64,000 nt of DNA from Acanthosoma haemorrhoidale. Its lineage: Eukaryota > Arthropoda > Insecta > Hemiptera > Acanthosomatidae. The notes under the pieces were generated by a model. The model was not told the origin of the DNA. It did no database searches and saw nothing but the letters and a program-made list of their open reading frames with translations. A program made the translations under genes and the position numbers. Location: positions 120,727,454-120,791,453 of the forward strand of contig OV884009.1 of NCBI GenBank assembly GCA_930367205.1, read 5' to 3'. How positions within the stretch are numbered: the stretch's first letter is position 1; each line of letters starts with the position of its first letter. Shown here one piece after another: positions 62,730-64,000 of this stretch.

Positions 62730-63020
62730 TCAAAATTTTTTTTTTTCGTTTGAAAGGCCTATTGATGCCATCATGTATGGAATATAACATCATGCAAATG
62801 TCCGCCGTGGCCCGCATCGGAAATGTCCAATTTTCCATGACTGGCTGAATTTGACCAATGGCATGGAATATGTTGGCTTTGAGGACCGCTGTGATTTGTG
62901 GCTTATTCGCCTAGACCTGCGACTTAAGAAAACCCCTCAAGAAAAAGTCTAAGGGGGTCAAATCGCACGATCTCGGTGGCCAGTTCACATAACCTTTACG
63001 TGAGATGACCACACGTCGTT
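62730..63020 (-). pseudogene. Tc1/mariner-superfamily transposase C-terminal fragment
   Basis: The minus strand reads YVNWPPRSCDLTPLDFFLRG, the WPPRSPDLTPCDFFLWG box of DDE transposases, where the last Asp is catalytic. After one stop it continues as VMENWTFPMRATADICMMLY, in place of the usual C-terminal MRxCxxxxGGHxxDIIF. This type is common in arthropod genomes. Only the last third survives. Confidence 0.7.
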
Positions 63021-63079
63021 GTCTATGGTCGTTTACCTTCACCTCCTGGGTCAGTTGAATTTGCAGGCCTAAGTCACGG

Positions 63080-64000
63080 CCTAATCACTAATCCCTTCAG
63101 CATCATTTTATTGGTAATGCTGGGGATCACACACTTAAATTATCTTCATGTGTGTAGATACATATTTGTGAATAAGTACCATTTTTCTCTCTTAACCAGA
63201 TTACTAACACCATGAAGTTATAGCCACTTTGTTCATATACTTTGAACTTTGTTCATATACTTTGAAACTATTTTCAATTACATTTGCCGAAATTTCAGGA
63301 ATATCCAGTTGGTTTGAAGTGGTTTACAAGTATGAGAACCGTTTTCCAGTAAGTTTTGAATTTTGAGTAACTTTGACCCCAGTGAGGTTTGGGGATTCCC
63401 TGGAATTGGATTTGTTGTTGTTGAGCACCAGCCAAAGATCTCAGCTTTGGTCACTTGAACTACTTATAGCTAGAAGCCATCCTGGCCATGACAGTGGATA
63501 TTTGTAAAAGTAAGAAAGAACATGACTATGACTACTATGGATTGTGAGCTCATGTAAAAAAAAAAGGTATACACTCGTGGCTATTTACTGGGAGTATCTT
63601 ATAAGATGGGTTTCACCAAATTGGTTATGAGTAAACAAATTACAACATGTTAACAGTTGTATTATAACACCCATAAAACATTGTTGAATGAAGCCAAGTC
63701 CATTGCGAAAACATTTTCTAACATTGCACTCAAAAGATAAATGCCAGACCATTTAATATTTAAGGAATATATAAAACTTTAAAACCATCCTCCTTGCATG
63801 ATTTAAGAAACAAAATAGAACAAACAAAGATGGATTAACTGCCACTTATCGCATTTAACAATTAATTGCAAAAATATAATATTGAAGAAAAATAAGCTAG
63901 ATGAATTGTAGAAATAGCAGTTAATGTTGAAAATAACCTTAAAGGCATTCTCCAACTCTTTATTTTCTTAAAATATAGATGAGGCTTACATTGCAGATAA
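63080..64000. other. Unannotated right end
   Basis: AT-rich. I see no gene, RNA or named element on either strand. A short direct repeat (TTTGTTCATATACTTTGAA) occurs twice at 63229-63265. Confidence 0.5.

Overview
The window looks like nuclear DNA from an arthropod, most likely an insect. It is AT-rich, with small phase-consistent exons, GT-AG introns of up to about 5 kb, tRNA-derived SINEs, and decayed jockey/R1-type LINEs, gypsy and copia elements, pogo/Tigger, mariner and hAT transposons. I cannot name the species. Three cellular genes can be read exon by exon. Most other recognisable sequence is decayed mobile DNA.

Left part (1-6.4 kb): a nest of retroelements. A minus-strand Ty3/gypsy carcass (gag at right, reverse transcriptase in the middle, the end of pol at left) is broken by two related solo LTRs (691-1560 and 2922-3785), each with its own 5-bp target-site duplication. 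A plus-strand gag/protease scrap of another gypsy-like element is cut by the window edge.

Serrate/Jagged (6.5-25 kb, plus strand): ten exons encode the C-terminal 754 residues of a Notch ligand of the Serrate/Jagged class. These are nine EGF repeats, the von Willebrand C-like cysteine-rich region, a membrane segment and an intracellular tail with the RRYTNPLK motif. The N-terminal exons (signal peptide, MNNL, DSL, early EGFs) lie left of the window. The introns hold a 3-kb hAT transposon carrying a 17-copy 72/73-bp minisatellite, plus pieces of several LINEs. About 9.3 kb of very AT-rich sequence, probably including a long 3' UTR, separates it tail-to-tail from the next gene.

NPEPL1-type aminopeptidase (34.27-50.80 kb, minus strand): ten exons give a complete 507-residue M17 leucine-aminopeptidase-like protein with all the signature metal-ligand and catalytic motifs. 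Its introns hold a dead Tigger transposase, a SINE, LINE scraps and a decayed ORF of an arthropod mobile-element family.

Dysbindin (52.56-59.03 kb, plus strand): six exons give a complete 242-residue dysbindin homologue (BLOC-1 subunit), transcribed divergently from the aminopeptidase. A GC/CpG-richer block of about 0.9 kb lies between the two start codons. The last dysbindin exon sits between two arms of a nearly perfect 100-bp inverted repeat. Beyond it are copia, LINE and mariner-type remnants.

The three genes act in different processes (Notch signalling, peptide turnover, lysosome-related organelle and synaptic trafficking), and I see no sign that they work together. I found no undescribed biological system. 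The most unusual items are the minisatellite inside the hAT element, the two solo LTRs with intact duplications, the inverted repeat around the dysbindin terminal exon, a 120-bp tandem array and a perfect 13-bp hairpin.
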